Position numbers and translations under genes: made by a program
Notes under the pieces: model-generated
What the model saw: the letters and a program-made list of their open reading frames with translations, nothing else
Databases searched by the model: none
What the model was told of the DNA's origin: nothing
Shown: one piece after another, positions 9,388 through 19,057 of the stretch
How the letters are laid out: every line of letters starts with the position of its first letter
Numbering within the stretch: position 1 is the first letter of the stretch
Assembly (NCBI GenBank): GCA_021774795.1
Contig: JAJFIR010000053.1
Span: 62,001 to 126,000, forward strand
Source: Emcibacteraceae bacterium
Lineage (GTDB): Bacteria; Pseudomonadota; Alphaproteobacteria; Sphingomonadales; Emcibacteraceae
Length of the DNA stretch: 64,000 nt
Reading direction: 5' to 3'

Positions 9388-10116
9388 ATGGAAGAAGAAA
9401 CAAGTAATGTCATTGAAGCGGTAGATTTAGGAACGACTGTTCCTGATTTTTCGCTGTTTGGCATGTTTGCTCAGGCAGATTTTATTGTGCAGTCGGTAAT
9501 GATTATTTTGCTCGCAGCATCAGTTTGGTGCTGGGCAATTATTTATGATAAAATTAAACGCCTTCGCGCCGTAGCTGAACGTGCGGATCAATTTGAGGGT
9601 GAATTCTGGTCAGGTAATAGCCTGGAAGACCTATATGAGCGTACACGGCATAACCCGGATCACCCGCTTGCAATGCTTTTTGTGTCCGCTATGCGTGAAT
9701 GGCAGCGATCAACCGCCAGCAGCGGCGGTAAAATAGCGATGGGCGCACAGGAAAGAATTTTTCGTGTGATGCATGTGACAGTTAGCCGTGAAATGGAAAG
9801 ACTTGAACATTATTTAAGTGTACTTGCTACAGTTGGCTCAACCGCGCCTTTTGTTGGCCTCTTTGGCACGGTTTGGGGCATCATGAACAGCTTCCAGTCA
9901 ATCGCGTCATCAAATAATTCTTCGCTTGCAGTTGTCGCGCCCGGCATTGCCGAAGCTCTCGCGGCGACCGCAATGGGTCTTGTTGCGGCGATCCCTGCAG
10001 TGGTTGCCTATAATGTTATTTCAAATGATTTGGGACGGTACGCAAACAGGCTTGAAAGTTTTGCAGAGGAATTCGGTACAATTTTATCTCGTCAAATGGA
10101 TGAGGGGGGGCACTGA
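9388..10116 (+). CDS. tolQ: Tol-Pal system proton channel protein TolQ
   Basis: TolQ and TolR form the inner-membrane proton channel that energises TolA for outer-membrane constriction during division. The 242-residue protein shows three membrane segments in the MotA/TolQ/ExbB pattern: one near residues 29-50, then two in the C-terminal half around the conserved stretches TVGSTAPFVGLFGTVWGIM and ALAATAMGLVAAIPAVVAY. The intervening cytoplasmic loop carries RIFRVMHVTVSREMERLE. Its TGA overlaps the tolR ATG. Confidence 0.95.
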   Translation: MEEETSNVIEAVDLGTTVPDFSLFGMFAQADFIVQSVMIILLAASVWCWAIIYDKIKRLRAVAERADQFEGEFWSGNSLEDLYERTRHNPDHPLAMLFVSAMREWQRSTASSGGKIAMGAQERIFRVMHVTVSREMERLEHYLSVLATVGSTAPFVGLFGTVWGIMNSFQSIASSNNSSLAVVAPGIAEALAATAMGLVAAIPAVVAYNVISNDLGRYANRLESFAEEFGTILSRQMDEGGH

Positions 10117-10550
10117 TGCAAATGCAAGGAGGTGGCTCTGGTCGCCGTACAGGTTTCTCAAAAAGACATCGGCAAATGAGCGAAATAAATGTCACGCCTT
10201 TTGTTGATGTGATGCTTGTTCTGCTTGTGGTGTTTATGGTAACGGCTCCGCTTCTTACGGTGGGGGTTCCCATTGATTTACCGAATTCGCAAGCCAACAA
10301 TTTACCGGAAAATAATACACCATTATCCATAACCATAGACGATCAGGGGAAAATATATCTTCAGGATGAAGAAGTTGACCTCGGCCAGTTGGTGGCCCGT
10401 ATTACAGTAATTTTTGAAAATCGCAAAGAAGATCGCATTTATGTCCATGGTGATGAAGGCGTTAGTTATGGCCGTGTCATGAAGGTAATGGGATTATTAA
10501 ATGGTAACGGGTTTTCCCGTGTGGCTCTTGTAACGGATACTGAAAGGTAA
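10116..10550 (+). CDS. tolR: Tol-Pal system protein TolR
   Basis: ExbD/TolR family partner of TolQ, anchored by a single N-terminal helix with a periplasmic domain. The 144-residue protein has the family hallmark EINVTPFVDVMLVLLVVFMV at the membrane segment, where the Asp in FVDV is the proton-conducting residue. The periplasmic part follows, with LPENNTPLSITIDDQGKIYL and the ending GFSRVALVTDTER. ATG overlaps the tolQ stop; tolA begins six bases after the tolR stop. Confidence 0.95.
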   Translation: MQMQGGGSGRRTGFSKRHRQMSEINVTPFVDVMLVLLVVFMVTAPLLTVGVPIDLPNSQANNLPENNTPLSITIDDQGKIYLQDEEVDLGQLVARITVIFENRKEDRIYVHGDEGVSYGRVMKVMGLLNGNGFSRVALVTDTER

Positions 10551-10556
10551 TAAATA

Positions 10557-11372
10557 GTGCGCGCTGCGATTATCATATCGGTTATTTTCCATTGCTCAGT
10601 ATTGATCTTTGCATCGATGGATATACCGTTTTTGCGTAATGAAGAGTTTCGCCCAATGACTATTATTCCGGTGGAAATGGTAAAGATCGCTGATGTAACT
10701 AACGTAAGGGAAATTGTCAAACAGCCTGAGCCGCTAAAGGATAAACCTGAGCCGCCCAAAAAACCGCAGGAACGTCGCGCCGAACTTCCGCCACCACCAC
10801 CAAAAATGGCCTCAACCATGCCACTGCCCACTCAAAAAGTGGAGGAAAAACCAAAACCGCCGGTTAAAAGAGCTGTGGCACCATCGGTTTCGCCAAAGTC
10901 AAAACCGAAAGTACCAAGTCGTTTCAGCGCGGACAGGGTAGCAGCATTGCTTAATAAAATTGAACCGGCACCCGCACCAAGTGAAAAACTCGTTGAAAAA
11001 TATGCTCAGCAAAATCAACAAATGAGCGCACTGGATCTACGATTGCAAACGATCAGCATTGCGGATGCGGTTAGAAAAAGAATATACGATAACGGTTGTT
11101 GGAATGTTGTTTCCGGTGCCATCGATGCCAGTAACTTAAAGGTAACAGTTTCAATGCGGCTCACGCCCGATGGTAATTTGGCCCGCCCACCAGAAGTGAT
11201 GAATAGTGCCCGTGACAATAACGTTAATGAAGGCGCGTTTAGAACAGCAGCAGAAAGTGCGCTTCGTGCTGTACGTAAGTGCGTGCCTTATGATATGTTA
11301 CCTAAAGATAAATATGATCTGTGGCAGGAAATGCAGATTAATTTTGACCCGAAAGACATGCTTACGGGGTAA
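10557..11372 (+). CDS. tolA: Tol-Pal system protein TolA
   Basis: TolA is anchored in the inner membrane by one N-terminal helix (IIISVIFHCSVLIFASM), spans the periplasm and contacts TolB and Pal at the outer membrane. A Pro/Lys/Glu-rich middle region (about residues 60-125) is followed by a C-terminal TonB/TolA domain from about residue 165, where NGCWNVVSGAID and VRKCVPYDML supply the two conserved cysteines. At 271 residues it is shorter than the E. coli protein because the helical linker is short. Start is GTG at 10557, placed by the gap to tolR and the membrane anchor that immediately follows. Confidence 0.88.
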   Translation: MRAAIIISVIFHCSVLIFASMDIPFLRNEEFRPMTIIPVEMVKIADVTNVREIVKQPEPLKDKPEPPKKPQERRAELPPPPPKMASTMPLPTQKVEEKPKPPVKRAVAPSVSPKSKPKVPSRFSADRVAALLNKIEPAPAPSEKLVEKYAQQNQQMSALDLRLQTISIADAVRKRIYDNGCWNVVSGAIDASNLKVTVSMRLTPDGNLARPPEVMNSARDNNVNEGAFRTAAESALRAVRKCVPYDMLPKDKYDLWQEMQINFDPKDMLTG

Positions 11373-11406
11373 GTTTTAAAAATAAAAAAGTATTTGGAGA
11401 AATAGT

Positions 11407-12747
11407 GTGAAAATTCTTAATATTGCGTTGTTGGCTATGATGGCTTTGATTATGGGAACACTTCCTTCGAGTGCGATCATCGTGGTCGATGTTAATCAGG
11501 GACATGTCAACCCGCTTCCCATTGCACTTACAGATTTAGTCGGAAGTGATCAAGAAATAACGTCAAGTGGATCAGTCAGGGAAATAGGTCAAAAAATCAC
11601 TCAGGTAGTGACAGCGGATCTGGCAAGATCTGGTCTTTTTAATACATTGGATCAAAAAGCGTTTATTAATTCTGCGAACGGAAACACCAATCCGCAATTC
11701 GCCAATTGGCGAGCGATTGGAGCGCAAGCCCTGCTTACGGGTACAGCGGTTCTCGACGAAGACGGACGGGTCCGTGTTGAATTTAGATTATGGGACGTTC
11801 TTGCCGGAACTCAAATGACCGGACTTCGATTTTTTACGTCGCCAAAAAACTGGCGCCGGATCGCCCATCTTATTGCAGACACCATTTATAAGCGTCTTAC
11901 GGGCGAAGATGGTTATTTTGACACACGCATCGTTTACGTATCTGAGAGCGGGCCTTATCTAGACCGTATCCGGCGCCTTGCGATCATGGATCAGGACGGA
12001 TTTAATCATAAGTTTCTTACGGATGGTTCATACATGATCCTTAACCCTCGTTTCTCACCGACGGCGCAAGAAATTACCTATCTTTCATTTTATAATGATA
12101 CCCCAAGGGTTTACCTGTTTAATATTGATACCGGGAAATCTGAAATGCTTGGCGAATTTGAGGGAATGACCTTTGCACCACGTTTTTCACCGGATGGCAA
12201 GCAGGTTATAATGTCAAAGGCGGAGCGTGGAAATTCTGATATATTTGCAATGGAACTCAGTACAAGAAGAATAACAAGACTTACAGAACACTCTGGCATT
12301 GACACATCCCCTAGTTATTCACCGTTTGGGCGTTATATCACCTTCAATTCAGATCGCGGCGGGTCTCAGCAAATATATGTGATGGATAGCGACGGAGGTG
12401 ATATTAAAAGAATTAGCCGTGGCAACGGTTTATATGCCACACCCGTTTGGTCGCCACGCGGCGACCTTATTGCCTTTACGAAACAAACAGGTGGAAAATT
12501 TTATATTGGTGTTATGCGTCCCGACGGAACAGGAGAGCGAATTTTAACAGAAAGCTTCTTTGAAGAGGGCCCTACCTGGTCACCGAATGGACGGGTGTTG
12601 ATGTATTATCGAAAGTACCCTTATGACAATCGCGGCGGCGGCGGTGATACTCAATTATGGTCGATTGATCTTACTGGATATAATGAAAGACAGGTTATAA
12701 CGCCACTAGACGGTTCTGACCCCGCGTGGTCGCCGTTAATGGATTGA
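11407..12747 (+). CDS. tolB: Tol-Pal system translocation protein TolB
   Basis: Periplasmic beta-propeller protein that exchanges between Pal and TolA. It has 446 residues and a signal peptide (about residues 1-23, [12 protein letters not shown] then IIVVD). An N-terminal anticodon-binding-like domain ([12 protein letters not shown]) is followed by a C-terminal six-bladed propeller built from repeated WSPxG, YSPFGRY and FSPDGKQ modules. GTG start with TTTGGAG ribosome site. The stop is followed by a 214-base gap with an independent promoter for pal. Confidence 0.95.
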   Translation: MKILNIALLAMMALIMGTLPSSAIIVVDVNQGHVNPLPIALTDLVGSDQEITSSGSVREIGQKITQVVTADLARSGLFNTLDQKAFINSANGNTNPQFANWRAIGAQALLTGTAVLDEDGRVRVEFRLWDVLAGTQMTGLRFFTSPKNWRRIAHLIADTIYKRLTGEDGYFDTRIVYVSESGPYLDRIRRLAIMDQDGFNHKFLTDGSYMILNPRFSPTAQEITYLSFYNDTPRVYLFNIDTGKSEMLGEFEGMTFAPRFSPDGKQVIMSKAERGNSDIFAMELSTRRITRLTEHSGIDTSPSYSPFGRYITFNSDRGGSQQIYVMDSDGGDIKRISRGNGLYATPVWSPRGDLIAFTKQTGGKFYIGVMRPDGTGERILTESFFEEGPTWSPNGRVLMYYRKYPYDNRGGGGDTQLWSIDLTGYNERQVITPLDGSDPAWSPLMD

Positions 12748-12813
12748 TAATAATATAGTGATATTAATTAGTTAAATGTTAGTGTTAATCGGCTAAATAG
12801 CTATGAATGTTGC

Positions 12814-12842
12814 TTGATTCCTTGCGAATCTATGTTTATAGT
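12814..12842 (+). promoter_or_regulatory. Candidate sigma-70 promoter for pal
   Basis: TTGATT (12814-12819) and TATAGT (12837-12842) are separated by 17 bases, close to the consensus. It lies in the 214-base gap between tolB and pal and would start transcription near base 12849, giving a 5' leader of about 110 bases. Pal is usually needed in greater amounts than the inner-membrane Tol proteins, which fits a separate promoter here. Confidence 0.55.
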
Positions 12843-12961
12843 CGAAATTAATTATATGGGTCGAGGTATTGTATCTTTGCGTATACTTGCCAATTCTTAT
12901 GGGGAATGGCGTAAGTTTTTGGAAAAAAAGAATAATTATTTATAAAGTGAAGGACCACTAA

Positions 12962-13486
12962 ATGCTAAAAAACAAATTTTATGCAAAATTTTTACTAATG
13001 ATTGGCGCGGCACTTGTTTTAAGTGCGTGTGCGAATACAAATGACAGTGCAATGGATGAAGCACCGGTGCCTGTTGAAGCAACACCGCCACCAGCACCAG
13101 CACCAACCCCTGTTGAAACAGTTCAAATTGATCCGCTTTCACAGGAAGCATTGGATATGGTCATGGGGGGCATTGAAGGTGCAATGGTTCACTTCGCTTA
13201 TGACCGTTATGATGTTGATGCAACCGCCCGTAATATTCTTCAAGCGCAGGCCAATTGGATGCAATCCAATAATGTAAATGTTATTGTTGAAGGCCATTGT
13301 GACGAGCGCGGGACGCGCGAATATAACTTGGCACTTGGTGATCGTCGTGCAAATGCAGTTAAAAATTATCTTGTAGCGATGGGTGTTAACGCATCACGTA
13401 TTCGTGCAGTAAGCTATGGTAAAGAACGTCCGGTAGACATGAATGACCATGCTAAAAACCGCCGCGGATACACACGCGTAAATTAA
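12962..13486 (+). CDS. pal: Peptidoglycan-associated lipoprotein Pal
   Basis: Outer-membrane lipoprotein that binds peptidoglycan and pulls the outer membrane inward at division. The 174-residue precursor has a type II signal peptide ending in the lipobox LSAC, so Cys23 would be lipidated. A short Pro/Ala-rich linker follows, then an OmpA-type domain from about residue 75 (MVHFAYDRYDVD, VEGHCDERGTREYNLALGDRRA) with the peptidoglycan-binding Asp and Arg. GAAGGA precedes the ATG. An intrinsic terminator follows the stop. Confidence 0.96.
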   Translation: MLKNKFYAKFLLMIGAALVLSACANTNDSAMDEAPVPVEATPPPAPAPTPVETVQIDPLSQEALDMVMGGIEGAMVHFAYDRYDVDATARNILQAQANWMQSNNVNVIVEGHCDERGTREYNLALGDRRANAVKNYLVAMGVNASRIRAVSYGKERPVDMNDHAKNRRGYTRVN

Positions 13487-13507
13487 TTTTATAATTATTT
13501 GAAAAAT

Positions 13508-13544
13508 GCCCGTGCGACTAACATTGTCCCACGGGCTTTTTTTT
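13508..13544 (+). terminator. Rho-independent terminator after pal
   Basis: GCCCGTG (13508-13514) and CACGGGC (13530-13536) form a perfect 7-bp stem with a 15-base loop, followed immediately by eight T residues. It lies 22 bases after the pal stop and would separate tol-pal from cpoB-tilS-ftsH, or trim read-through to lower levels. Confidence 0.88.
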
Positions 13545-13589
13545 AATCGTTACGATGCAGAATGAATTAAGAAAGATTTGGAGTTTTAA

Positions 13590-14465
13590 ATGTCCGGCAA
13601 CATTTTAAAGATGAATAAAGCAACCGCAGTTATTTCGCTGTCATTATTTTTATCGGTTGTAATATTAATAACCACAACTCATTCTTCATCCGCCCAATCG
13701 ACCAGACAACGTTTGACCGCAATTGAAAAACAACTAAACGCCATCCAACGCCAGGTATTTACTCCGGGAAGCAGGTTCCAATCAGGCGATGCAGCTTCCG
13801 CCCCCGCTGTGGGTGGTGGTGCGATCTCGCCGTCGGAAGGGGGTCTTGTTGCTGACATGAATATCAGAATTTCAGAGCTGGAAATGCAAATTCGCCAATT
13901 AACGGGCCAATTGGAGCAAGCGGGATTTAAAGTGGACAGCATGATCCAAAAATTGGAAACAATGGAAAAAGATTACGAATTTCGCTTGGCTGACATTGAA
14001 AGAAATGGTGGGAGCAGCGATAGAAATGTCGCTACAGATATCGCACCGTCCATTCCTGTTGGGCCACCGATCACAGCCGGATTATCGCCAAAACAGCAAT
14101 ATGATCACGCCTACGGACTTGTTTCAAGCGGGCAATATGATGCCGCTGAAATTAGCCTACAGCAATTTCTTAGAGCAAACCCAGAAGATGAACTTGCGGG
14201 TAATGCACAATATTGGCTTGGCCAGACATATTATGCGCGTGGTAATTACGGTGTCGCAACAAGGACGTTTCTTGAAGGGATGAGTAAATATCCGGAAAGT
14301 CCCAAGGCACCGGCATTCTTGTTGAAAGTCGGAATGTCGCTTACTAATCTTGGAGAAAAACAGGAAGCTTGCGAAGTATATCGCGAGCTGGATAGTCGTT
14401 TCCCCAATAGCGCAGAAAATACGAGGATGCGCCCGGCAGAGGAAAGAAAAGCCGGATGCGGCTAG
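13590..14465 (+). CDS. cpoB: Cell division coordinator CpoB (YbgF)
   Basis: Periplasmic tol-pal accessory protein that in E. coli links peptidoglycan synthesis with Tol-driven constriction. The 291-residue precursor has a signal peptide (hydrophobic core ISLSLFLSVVILI, probable cleavage after SSAQS). A coiled-coil trimerisation region follows (residues about 40-130, TRQRLTAIEKQLNAIQRQV and ISELEMQIRQLTGQLEQA), and then C-terminal TPR repeats (KQQYDHAYGLVSSGQYDAA, QYWLGQTYYARGNY). Its last ten bases overlap the start of tilS. Confidence 0.93.
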   Translation: MSGNILKMNKATAVISLSLFLSVVILITTTHSSSAQSTRQRLTAIEKQLNAIQRQVFTPGSRFQSGDAASAPAVGGGAISPSEGGLVADMNIRISELEMQIRQLTGQLEQAGFKVDSMIQKLETMEKDYEFRLADIERNGGSSDRNVATDIAPSIPVGPPITAGLSPKQQYDHAYGLVSSGQYDAAEISLQQFLRANPEDELAGNAQYWLGQTYYARGNYGVATRTFLEGMSKYPESPKAPAFLLKVGMSLTNLGEKQEACEVYRELDSRFPNSAENTRMRPAEERKAGCG

Positions 14466-15793
14466 GGCAAGAGGCAGATTACCTCCCTCTAACATTTGAA
14501 GAATTTAACGAAATAATGTGCGGCTTGAACATAGGTGCGCCAAGTAAGGTTGCTATTGGTGTATCGGGCGGCAGCGATAGTATGGCACTTTCATTTTTGC
14601 TGAACGATTGGTGTAAAGCCGCCGATATTGAATTAGTCGCGCTGACTGTGGATCACGGTTTGAGGGAGACATCGACAAAAGAAGCCTCACAGGTTGCAAA
14701 ATGGTTTCTGGACGAAAATATTGAACATCATACTCTCACTTGGCGGGGGCATAAGCCCGAAAGTAATATCCAGAATGCGGCCAGGAACGCACGTTATGAG
14801 TTGATGGGTAGGTGGTGCGCAACAAATGATATCGCGCACTTGTTTCTGGCTCATCATCAAGATGATCAGGCGGAAACCTTTCTTATTAGATTATTTAGAG
14901 GTAGTGGTGTCGATGGCCTTTCTGGTATGGGGCGGATAGTGCCCTTGCCTTTGCAAGACACACGATTTGATATGCCGCATTTATATCGACCACTACTTAA
15001 TATCCCAAAAAAAAGGCTCACTGAAAATTTAAAGTTAAAAGATCGTGGGTGGATTGAAGACCCCAGTAATCAAAATACGAATTTTGCCCGTGTCAACGTT
15101 CGAAATCTGATTAACACATCAACTATTGACGGCCTAAACAGCCAGAGGATTTCATTGACCGCAGAAAGGTTGAACCGGGTACGCGGTTTTCTGGAAGATG
15201 CAACAGGCGGGGCTGATTCGTTGTATGTCGTGTATCATAAACTTGGTTATGCTGTTTTAGACGCAGGTTTTCTGGAAAAATTACATGAGGAAATCTCGCT
15301 ACGATTACTCAGTTTAATTTTAAAAAAAATAGGCGGTGGGACCTATGCCCCGCGGTACCGGAAACTGATTTCTTTTTACGAAAAGTTGAATAATAAAGAT
15401 TTTCACGGACAAACTATTTCGGGATGCAATGTTTTTCCGGGATCCCAAAATCAAATTATCTTCGTAAGGGAAGAAGGTAATATTGAAGAAGATATTGTCA
15501 TAACGGATACGGAACAATACCTGTGGGACAATAGGTTAATAGTGAACTTATCTGGCGTTTCCGGCACCCTTAAAAGAATAACGGATAATGATTTAGCGGA
15601 AATAAAGGTGAAGTACCCCGAATTTAAAAATAAACTAAAAGCGGCAATAGAATATCCGAATTTGCGCAATAGAATTCTGTATACATTGCCTTGCTTTATT
15701 AGAGTTGATCAAAAAATAATTTTTCCCGAAATCATTGCGGATGAGCTAGATATGCCAGAACTGGATAAATTTTCGGCTGTTTTTAAGAATTAA
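14456..15793 (+). CDS. tilS: tRNA(Ile)-lysidine synthase TilS
   Basis: TilS attaches lysine to C34 of the CAU-anticodon tRNA-Ile so that it reads AUA, an essential step. The 445-residue protein has the PP-loop ATP pyrophosphatase motif VSGGSDSMAL near residue 38, then VDHGLRETSTKEA and the conserved AHHQDDQAETFLIRLFRGSG segment. The C-terminal part is more divergent, as in the family. The ATG chosen overlaps the end of cpoB by ten bases; no later methionine precedes the PP-loop closely enough to be a better start. AUA codons are frequent in this AT-rich window. Confidence 0.92.
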   Translation: MRLGQEADYLPLTFEEFNEIMCGLNIGAPSKVAIGVSGGSDSMALSFLLNDWCKAADIELVALTVDHGLRETSTKEASQVAKWFLDENIEHHTLTWRGHKPESNIQNAARNARYELMGRWCATNDIAHLFLAHHQDDQAETFLIRLFRGSGVDGLSGMGRIVPLPLQDTRFDMPHLYRPLLNIPKKRLTENLKLKDRGWIEDPSNQNTNFARVNVRNLINTSTIDGLNSQRISLTAERLNRVRGFLEDATGGADSLYVVYHKLGYAVLDAGFLEKLHEEISLRLLSLILKKIGGGTYAPRYRKLISFYEKLNNKDFHGQTISGCNVFPGSQNQIIFVREEGNIEEDIVITDTEQYLWDNRLIVNLSGVSGTLKRITDNDLAEIKVKYPEFKNKLKAAIEYPNLRNRILYTLPCFIRVDQKIIFPEIIADELDMPELDKFSAVFKN

Positions 15794-15937
15794 AGCATCG
15801 TTTATTGTGGAAATCTGATAAAAAGAGCTAACATATATAAAAATATAGGAATCTAACTTGTTTCAAATGAAATCACACCTATCTATTAAGGATGGAACAA
15901 TAAGTTTAATTTCTTCATCTAATAAAAGGTTTAATGC

Positions 15938-17857
15938 GTGGACAATATGAAACGTAATTTTGCATTCTGGATAATAATACTAATTTTGCTACTCGCACTG
16001 TTTAGCGCTTTCAAAGGGCCGACCGGTAGCGATAATCGTCAGGAAATATCCTATTCGGAGTTTTTGGCAGGAATTGACTCTGGCAATATTACGACTGTTA
16101 CCATTCAAGAAAATAATATTGCGGGACAAATGACCGACGGCCAAACGTTTCAAACTTATGCGCCGGATGACGCAACGTTGATCGATAAGCTTAGTGCCAA
16201 AGGGGTTAATATAAATGCTAAGCCAATGGATAGTAGCCCGCTATGGGTTATTCTTTCTAGCTGGCTGCCCTTTGTAATACTAATCGGTATCTGGATTTTC
16301 TTTATGCGCCAAATGCAGGGCGGCAACGGAAAAGCGATGGGCTTCGGTAAATCAAAGGCGAAACTTCTTAATGAAATGTCGGGCCGTGTGACTTTTGACG
16401 ATGTGGCCGGTATTGAAGAAGCTAAAGAAGAACTTGAAGAAATAGTCGAATTTTTAAAAGATCCGAGTAAATATCAGCGATTGGGTGCTGTTATTCCAAA
16501 GGGTGCTCTTTTGGTTGGGCCGCCGGGTACTGGTAAAACACTCCTTGCCCGTGCTATTGCCGGTGAAGCGAATGTGCCTTTTTTCACTATTTCGGGTTCA
16601 GATTTCGTTGAAATGTTTGTCGGCGTCGGCGCAAGCCGCGTGCGTGACATGTTTGAGCAAGGCAAAAATAACGCGCCTTGTATTATCTTTATTGATGAAA
16701 TTGATGCCGTCGGTCGCCACCGTGGTGCCGGCCTTGGCGGCGGTAATGACGAACGGGAGCAAACGTTGAACCAGCTTCTTGTTGAAATGGATGGCTTTGA
16801 AGCTAACGAAGGTATTATTTTGCTTGCGGCGACCAACCGTCCTGATGTTCTTGATCCAGCACTTCTTCGTCCCGGCCGTTTTGACCGTCAAGTTGTTGTA
16901 TCTAATCCTGATATATTGGGCCGTGAAAAAATCCTCAAGGTTCATATGAAGAAAGTGCCTTTGGCGGCCGATGTTGAACCTCGGGTTATCGCACGTGGCA
17001 CACCCGGATTTTCCGGTGCCGACATTGCAAACCTTGTTAATGAAGCAGCTTTACTTGCTGCACGTAAAGGAAAACGCGTCGTAACGATGGAAGATTTTGA
17101 GCAATCCAAAGATAAGGTGATGATGGGTCCTGAACGTCGGTCCATGGTGATGCAGGAAGAAGAACGAAAACTAACGGCTTATCATGAAGGCGGACATGCT
17201 CTTGTCGCAATACATTGCCCGGCGTCTGATCCGATCCACAAAGCCACCATTATTCCACGGGGCCGCGCACTTGGTATGGTGATGAGACTTCCTGAGCATG
17301 ACCAGCTATCGCGAAGTCGTGAAAAAATGCATGCTGATCTGGCGGTGGCGATGGGTGGCCGCGTGGCAGAAGAATTGATATTTGGTTATGATAAAGTCAC
17401 CTCCGGTGCGTCGTCAGATATTTCCTACGCGACCAAGATGGCGCGCGCTATGGTTATGCAATGGGGGATGAGTGACAAACTTGGCCCCCTTGAATATGGC
17501 GAAAACCAGCAAGAAGTTTTCCTTGGTCATTCGGTGGCGCAAAGTCAGAATATATCGAGTGCTACGGCAAAAATAATTGATGAAGAAATTCGTGAAATAG
17601 TCGACAGCGCATACAAAAGAGCCACGAAAATCCTTAAAGGCAATATCGACGATCTTCATAAGCTAGGAAAAGGCCTACTTGAATATGAAACGTTAAGTGG
17701 CGACGAAATTAAAGATTTGCTGGCCGGTAAGAAGGTTCAAAAGGAAGTTGACGACGATGATAAAACTGACACGAAGCCTACGGCTTCCGTGCCATCGACA
17801 AAGAAGCCAAAGGATAAGGGTGATAATATTGGTAGTGACCCGGTTCCAGAAAGCTAA
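15938..17857 (+). CDS. ftsH: ATP-dependent zinc metalloprotease FtsH
   Basis: Membrane-anchored AAA+ protease that degrades regulatory and damaged membrane proteins, including RpoH in many bacteria. It has 639 residues. Two transmembrane segments (about 8-25 and 103-122) flank a periplasmic domain. Walker A GPPGTGKT is at 194-201, Walker B is [15 protein letters not shown], and the second region of homology includes [21 protein letters not shown]. The zinc-binding HEGGH is at 416-420. The GTG start at 15938 gives the family-like beginning [13 protein letters not shown] with AAAAGG upstream. The C-terminal tail is Lys/Asp-rich. rpoH is also in this window. Confidence 0.97.
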   Translation: MDNMKRNFAFWIIILILLLALFSAFKGPTGSDNRQEISYSEFLAGIDSGNITTVTIQENNIAGQMTDGQTFQTYAPDDATLIDKLSAKGVNINAKPMDSSPLWVILSSWLPFVILIGIWIFFMRQMQGGNGKAMGFGKSKAKLLNEMSGRVTFDDVAGIEEAKEELEEIVEFLKDPSKYQRLGAVIPKGALLVGPPGTGKTLLARAIAGEANVPFFTISGSDFVEMFVGVGASRVRDMFEQGKNNAPCIIFIDEIDAVGRHRGAGLGGGNDEREQTLNQLLVEMDGFEANEGIILLAATNRPDVLDPALLRPGRFDRQVVVSNPDILGREKILKVHMKKVPLAADVEPRVIARGTPGFSGADIANLVNEAALLAARKGKRVVTMEDFEQSKDKVMMGPERRSMVMQEEERKLTAYHEGGHALVAIHCPASDPIHKATIIPRGRALGMVMRLPEHDQLSRSREKMHADLAVAMGGRVAEELIFGYDKVTSGASSDISYATKMARAMVMQWGMSDKLGPLEYGENQQEVFLGHSVAQSQNISSATAKIIDEEIREIVDSAYKRATKILKGNIDDLHKLGKGLLEYETLSGDEIKDLLAGKKVQKEVDDDDKTDTKPTASVPSTKKPKDKGDNIGSDPVPES

Positions 17858-17868
17858 CTTGCCGTTCA

Positions 17869-18960
17869 ATGACAATGAACCATACTAAATTTTATGTTCA
17901 GCCCCTGGGTTTACTCAGGGGCTTTTGCGCAACTAATGGAACGTTTAAATGCATTGCTGGCGGGAATATTTATTTTTCGGCAGTAAAAATAATTGAGCGT
18001 TCAAGTGATCATATTTCGGAAGACTTTGTCTATGTTGACGCATTGGATGATTACTTATCACACCAATCACAAGAAAAAATTAATTCAATCAGGTCTACTC
18101 TTGAAAATATTAGCGGCCCACGTGCCGCACTACATTTTCAAAATGGACTTGAGCTGAACTGGCAAAAACCAGTTATCCAAGGAGTTCTTAATATTACGCC
18201 CGATAGCTTTTCGGACGGCGGAAAATTTGAAGATCTCACGAACTCGCTATCTCAGGCGGAAATGATGATTGGGGCAGGCGCCGGTATTATTGATGTTGGC
18301 GGCGAGTCTACGAGACCGGGTGCCAGTCCAATTTCGATTGAAACGGAAAAATCGCGGGTGAAGCCGGTCATTAAAGAATTATCGAAGAAAAATTGTGTTA
18401 TCTCAGTCGATACTAGAAACGCTGCTGTTATGACTGCTGCTATTGACGCCGGCGCATCTATTGTTAATGATGTTAGCGCATTAAATCACGACAGTGAAAG
18501 CATCAATGCCGTAAAACGTTCACACGTTCCTGTTATACTGATGCATACCAAAGGCACACCAGAAGATATGCAGGATAATCCCGAATATATAAATGTGGTA
18601 TTGGAGATTTACGATTATCTAAAAAGTCGAATTGAACTTTGTGTCACCGCTGGAATTTCTATAGATAAAATCATTATTGACCCCGGCATAGGTTTTGGTA
18701 AAACAGTAGAACATAATTTGCAGATAGTAAGAAATTTGGCATTGTTCCATGGCTTGGGAGTGCCAATTCTGATCGGTGTGTCGCGAAAAAATTTCATCGG
18801 CAGAATAACAGAAGAAAAAACGCCATCTAAAAGAGTCTACGGTTCTATTGCAGCTGCACAAATTTGCCTTGATCAGGGTGTCCAAATTATAAGAGTGCAC
18901 GATGTTGAAGAAACCACCCAGGCTTTATCTCTGTGGAATGCAGCCGGAACAGTAAAATAA
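17869..18960 (+). CDS. folP: Dihydropteroate synthase with N-terminal extension
   Basis: Condenses 6-hydroxymethyl-dihydropterin diphosphate with p-aminobenzoate in folate synthesis; the target of sulfonamides. The catalytic TIM barrel begins near residue 100 with GVLNITPDSFSDGG (residues 105-118) and continues with DVGGESTRPGA, SVDTRNAAV and the C-terminal GVSRKNFIG. The 363-residue length is about 80-100 more than E. coli FolP. The extra N-terminal part (FYVQPLGLLRG, AGGNIYFSAVKIIER) resembles the extension I recall for alphaproteobacterial FolP. ATG 17869 or 17875 are both possible; neither has a clear ribosome site. A terminator-like hairpin falls in codons 11-20. Confidence 0.92.
   Translation: MTMNHTKFYVQPLGLLRGFCATNGTFKCIAGGNIYFSAVKIIERSSDHISEDFVYVDALDDYLSHQSQEKINSIRSTLENISGPRAALHFQNGLELNWQKPVIQGVLNITPDSFSDGGKFEDLTNSLSQAEMMIGAGAGIIDVGGESTRPGASPISIETEKSRVKPVIKELSKKNCVISVDTRNAAVMTAAIDAGASIVNDVSALNHDSESINAVKRSHVPVILMHTKGTPEDMQDNPEYINVVLEIYDYLKSRIELCVTAGISIDKIIIDPGIGFGKTVEHNLQIVRNLALFHGLGVPILIGVSRKNFIGRITEEKTPSKRVYGSIAAAQICLDQGVQIIRVHDVEETTQALSLWNAAGTVK
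17900..17926 (+). terminator. Terminator-like hairpin inside the folP start region
   Basis: AGCCCCTG (17900-17907) and CAGGGGCT (17916-17923) form a perfect 8-bp stem with an 8-base loop, running into TTTT. It starts 42 bases after the ftsH stop, where an ftsH terminator would be expected, yet it lies inside the folP reading frame and encodes part of a conserved-looking N-terminal segment. It may terminate part of the ftsH transcripts and so act as a partial polar element on folP. Confidence 0.6.
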
Positions 18961-19057
18961 TATTTTTTTCAATTTTCTTTAATATTCAGCTTCTATTAAC
19001 ATACTATTGGTATTACCGATGTATAGATAATTTCAAAATAAGAGACGACAAACAATA

